Below, in pieces: positions 61,622 through 64,000 of a stretch of 64,000 nucleotides of DNA. Below the pieces are notes generated by a model. It did not search any database. It was given only the letters and a program-made list of their open reading frames with translations, and was not told the DNA's origin. A program made the translations under genes and the position numbers. Positions within the stretch are counted from its first letter, which is position 1. Each line of letters opens with the position of its first letter. The stretch comes from Archangium lansingense (GTDB lineage: Bacteria; Myxococcota; Myxococcia; Myxococcales; Myxococcaceae): assembly GCF_026626635.1 (NCBI RefSeq), contig NZ_JAPNKA010000001.1:9594501-9658500 (forward strand). The letters run 5' to 3'.

Positions 61622-62016
61622 TGAAGACGCAGGGCGCAGCCATTGGATGGACTCTGGTGCGGGTGGTGTTCGGCCTGACGCTGGCGCTTTCACACGGGCT
61701 GCCAAAGGTCACGGGAGACATCAGCCGTTTCGCGGAAGGCGTGGCGGCGCTCGGCTTCCCCTTCCCCACTTTCTTCGCCTGGAGCGCGGCGCTGGCGGAG
61801 CTGGTGGGTGGACTGCTGGTGGCGCTGGGGCTCTTCACCCGGCCGGCGGCAGCCTTCGCGGCCTTCACCATGGTGGTAGCGCTCTACCGCCACCGGGTGG
61901 ACCCCTTCGGACGCATGGAGTTGGCGCTGCTCTACCTGGCGGTGCTGGCCGCGGCCGTGCTCGTCGGCGGTGGGCCCTACAGCCTCGATGCGAAGGTACG
62001 CGGTCGCCGCGCCTGA
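61618..62016 (+). CDS. DoxX-family membrane protein
   Basis: This 132-residue, four-span protein (WTLVRVVFGLTLALSHGLPKV, FFAWSAALAELVGGLLVALGLFTRPAAAFAAFTMVVALY, LLYLAVLAAAVLVGGG) of the DoxX/DoxD-like type is linked to quinone or thiol redox at the membrane. GGAGGAGAGGG precedes ATG 61618. Its start overlaps the displaced stop of the CrdA-like gene, so it was probably co-transcribed with it. The prophage now separates it from that promoter. Confidence 0.85.
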   Translation: MMKTQGAAIGWTLVRVVFGLTLALSHGLPKVTGDISRFAEGVAALGFPFPTFFAWSAALAELVGGLLVALGLFTRPAAAFAAFTMVVALYRHRVDPFGRMELALLYLAVLAAAVLVGGGPYSLDAKVRGRRA

Positions 62017-62170
62017 CCCGCGGGCTGCTGCACCCTCTGCACCCGGTCGCACGCATGCAGGATTTGCGGACGGCCGGGCGCCTCGCCGGAAGGACCCCTC
62101 CTCGCACGCTTGCTGCATCGCGACAGCAGCGGTCGCAGATCGTCTGTGATCCGCCCCGCGAGGTCCCCGA

Positions 62171-63139
62171 ATGCTTCCGGTCCCCCACTTCCGCCCTGCC
62201 CGACTGGCGCGGCCATCGAAGCGTCACCATGGACACTACGGGGCGCTGACGCCCGATGACCAGGCGCTGCTCGTCACGTGGCTGGCGGAGGTGAAGCGGC
62301 ATCCCCTTCTGACCCGGGAGGAGGAAGCAGCGCTCGCTCGGCACTTCCGTGAGCGCGCGGATCCGAAGGCCCGGGCCCGACTGGTGGCCTCGAACCTGCG
62401 GCTGGTGGTGAAGCTGGCACGGGAGCACCACCGCCCACCCCTCCTCCTGATGGACCTCATCCAGGAGGGCAACCTGGGCCTGATCATCGCCGTGGAGCGC
62501 TTCGAGCCCGAGCGCGGTGTGCGGCTGTGCACCTACGCGGCCTGGTGGATCCGCGCCTACCTGCTGCGCTTCATCATGGAGAACTGGCGGCTGGTGAAGC
62601 TGGGGACCACCGACGTGCAGCGCAAGCTGTTCTTCCGGATGAGGCAGGAAGAGGGGCGCCTGCTCGCCTCGGGCCAGGAGGTGACTCCCCGGCTGCTGGC
62701 CGCACGGCTGGGAGTCGCCGAAGAAGAGGTCGTCGAGATGGATCAGCGGCTGCGCCAGGACGAGGTGCGGCTCGACGCCACCGCTCCCGACGATGAGAAG
62801 GGCCGCCCCGGCCCGGCGCGCGCACTGCCCTCGGGCGAGCCAACCGTGGATGAGGAGCTTGGACGGCGGGAGCTGACAAGCTGGTTCCAGAGGAAGGTCC
62901 ACGACTTCGCCCACGAGCTGCACGACGAGCGCGAGCGCTACATCCTGGAGCACCGGCTCCTGGCCGAGGAGCCCGAGACGCTGCAGACCATCGGAGAGCA
63001 CTTCCGGGTCAGCCGCGAACGGGCCCGCCAGGTGGAAGCCGGGCTGATCGCCAACATGCGGGAGTACCTGCACGAGCACATGCCGGACTTCACCTGGCTG
63101 GGCGCAGAGCCAGGTCCCAGCCTGCATGCACCGGCCTGA
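62171..63139 (+). CDS. RpoH/SigC-like alternative sigma factor
   Basis: This 322-residue protein carries region 1.2-2 (LTREEEAALARHFRERADPKARARLVASNLRLVVKLAREHHRP...LMDLIQEGNLGLIIAVERFEPERGVRLCTYAAWWIRAYLLRFIMENWRLVKLGTTDVQRKLFF). The last part matches the RpoH box region. Region 4 is YILEHRLLAEEPETLQTIGEHFRVSRERARQVE. It resembles the RpoH-like developmental sigma factors SigB/SigC of M. xanthus. The start at 62171 is tentative; an alternative would begin near ALTPDDQALLVTWL. Confidence 0.85.
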   Translation: MLPVPHFRPARLARPSKRHHGHYGALTPDDQALLVTWLAEVKRHPLLTREEEAALARHFRERADPKARARLVASNLRLVVKLAREHHRPPLLLMDLIQEGNLGLIIAVERFEPERGVRLCTYAAWWIRAYLLRFIMENWRLVKLGTTDVQRKLFFRMRQEEGRLLASGQEVTPRLLAARLGVAEEEVVEMDQRLRQDEVRLDATAPDDEKGRPGPARALPSGEPTVDEELGRRELTSWFQRKVHDFAHELHDERERYILEHRLLAEEPETLQTIGEHFRVSRERARQVEAGLIANMREYLHEHMPDFTWLGAEPGPSLHAPA

Positions 63140-63174
63140 GCCAGGCCTTCTCACACGGGGCGGAGGGAGTGCAC

Positions 63175-63645
63175 GTGAGCATCGAGGAACACATGGGGAC
63201 GCGGAACGCCCCGAGGAGGCGGCAGATGCTTATCGGCGAGCTGATGACGAAGGGCCTGGAGACCATCGAGGCGGATGCGACCCTGCGCGAGGCGGCCGAG
63301 CGGATGCGCTCGTATGGCATCGGAGCGCTGCCCGTCATGGATGGAGAGCAGCTCGTGGGGATGCTGACGGACCGGGACATCACCGTGCGAGCGACAGCTG
63401 CGGGCAAGGACCCGAACCGGACAACCGTGCGCGAGGCGATGACTCACACCGTCATCACCTGCGACGCGGATGCCCCCATCTCCGAGGCCGAGCACCTGAT
63501 GGAGGAGAAGGCGGTGCGGCGCCTGGTGGTGCTCGACGTGTACAAGAACCCGGTGGGCCTCATCAGCCTGGATGACCTGGCCACGGTGCCGGGCGAGACG
63601 CGGCATGCCGGCGAGGTGCTCCGGGAGCTCAACACCCCTCAGTAG
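63175..63645 (+). CDS. Tandem CBS-domain protein
   Basis: In this 156-residue protein two CBS motifs form one Bateman module: MLIGELMTKGLETIEADATLREAAERMRSYGIGALPVMDGEQLVGMLTDRDITVRA and VREAMTHTVITCDADAPISEAEHLMEEKAVRRLVVLDVYKNPVGLISLDDLA. It probably senses adenine nucleotides. GTG 63175 lies 7 nt after GGAGGGA. It follows the sigma gene closely and may be in the same operon. Confidence 0.85.
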   Translation: MSIEEHMGTRNAPRRRQMLIGELMTKGLETIEADATLREAAERMRSYGIGALPVMDGEQLVGMLTDRDITVRATAAGKDPNRTTVREAMTHTVITCDADAPISEAEHLMEEKAVRRLVVLDVYKNPVGLISLDDLATVPGETRHAGEVLRELNTPQ

Positions 63646-63682
63646 GCGAGTCACTCGCGGCGGACACCCTGTTACCGGTTCG

Positions 63683-63716
63683 GGCCCCGAGGCGAGGGGC
63701 CGAGCCACTCGGGCTC
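63683..63716 (+). terminator. Tandem hairpins after the CBS gene
   Basis: GGCCCC/GGGGCC (63683-63701) and GAGCC/GGCTC (63702-63716) form two adjacent stems in the 94-bp gap before the ABC gene. There is no U-tract, so termination is uncertain. Confidence 0.4.
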
Positions 63717-63725
63717 GGGAGCGCA

Positions 63726-63731
63726 TAGACT
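63726..63731 (+). promoter_or_regulatory. Possible -10 element for a leaderless ABC transcript
   Basis: TAGACT ends 8 nt before ATG 63740, and there is no Shine-Dalgarno between them. Confidence 0.3.
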
Positions 63732-63739
63732 CCCGCCCC

Positions 63740-64000
63740 ATGTCCGAGGTCCTCGAGTCGCTTCCCACCCCGCCCCCCGACGTGCCGGCACCGGCGCCCC
63801 TGCCGGAGCCAGAGGTCATCCTCCGCACCCATGGGCTCACCCGCGCCTTCCACGAGGTGAAGGCAGTGAACGGGGTAGACCTGGAGCTGCGGCGAGGCGA
63901 GGTCTACGGCTTCCTCGGCCGCAACGGTGCGGGGAAGACGACCACGCTTCGCATGCTGATGGGTATCCTCCGTCCAGACCAGGGTGACATCGAGCTGCTG
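63740..64000 (+). CDS. ABC-transporter ATP-binding protein (N-terminal part)
   Basis: The first 87 codons are visible: a Pro-rich N-terminal extension of about 25 residues, then THGLTRAFHEVKAVNGVDLELRRGEVYGFLGRNGAGKTTTLRMLMGILRPDQGDIELL. Walker A is GRNGAGKT. The type is that of ABC-2 export ATPases. The gene runs off the window. Confidence 0.9.
   Translation, partial: MSEVLESLPTPPPDVPAPAPLPEPEVILRTHGLTRAFHEVKAVNGVDLELRRGEVYGFLGRNGAGKTTTLRMLMGILRPDQGDIELL

Overview
The window is high-GC chromosomal DNA of a myxobacterium, most like the Cystobacterineae (Archangium, Cystobacter, Myxococcus relatives). The signs are a Che3/Crd-type chemosensory cluster, a giant protease ending in a MYXO-CTERM-like tail, an RpoH/SigC-like developmental sigma factor, and a kinase-like protein with a C-terminus I associate with myxobacterial Ser/Thr kinases. 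A complete temperate siphophage of about 38.5 kb (23028-61584) is integrated in the middle.

Host left arm (1-23076). Positions 1-12151 are a mostly overlapping minus-strand operon. Read from its promoter it runs: OmpA-type lipoprotein (CrdB-like), two CheW proteins, two membrane MCPs, a CheA-receiver hybrid, CheB, CheR-TPR, a CpoB/YbgF-like lipoprotein, and a metallophosphoesterase-like exported protein. The last gene contains an in-frame UGA followed by a near-textbook bacterial SECIS hairpin, so I read it as a selenoprotein. Two small exported proteins and a 2,616-residue subtilisin-like surface protease (13323-21173) separate this operon from a plus-strand NtrC-family regulator (21622-23076), which I take to be the CrdA-like output of the chemosensory system.

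Prophage (23028-61584). It is bounded by a perfect 36-bp direct repeat whose left copy encodes the end of the Fis-type helix-turn-helix of the CrdA-like gene. Across attR the original host reading frame resumes and ends overlapping a DoxX gene, so the phage has split a crdA-doxX operon and supplies a new three-residue tail. Inside are integrase and excisionase (minus), a variable region with a kinase-like protein and a membrane/lysis cassette (25-30 kb), then a plus-strand packaging, head and tail module (30-48 kb): TerS, TerL, portal, prohead protease, capsid, amidase, connectors, tail tube, a G/GT tail chaperone with a canonical GGGAAAC -1 slippery site, tape measure and hub. A long overlapping minus-strand early operon (61602-48253) carries an Arr-like protein, a 1,134-residue DUF6884-like fusion, a replisome-organiser-like protein with internal iterons, a VRR-NUC-type nuclease, a phage sigma factor and two lipoprotein genes at its end.

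Two features stand out. First, a motif with consensus CGCCCCTTCTC lies exactly 6 nt before the start codon of seven phage genes that lack a Shine-Dalgarno (7 nt in an eighth). In five more genes it lies 30-46 nt upstream, and these all have a Shine-Dalgarno. That pattern fits a phage-specific promoter making leaderless or short-leader mRNAs, perhaps read by the phage sigma factor. Second, attP lies inside the 5' end of the first early gene, directly after the integrase stop codon. Integration therefore cuts the early operon away from the xis-int promoter and from its own start codon, and excision would restore both.

Host right arm (61585-64000): DoxX, an RpoH/SigC-like sigma factor, a two-CBS-domain protein and the start of an ABC-transporter ATPase.
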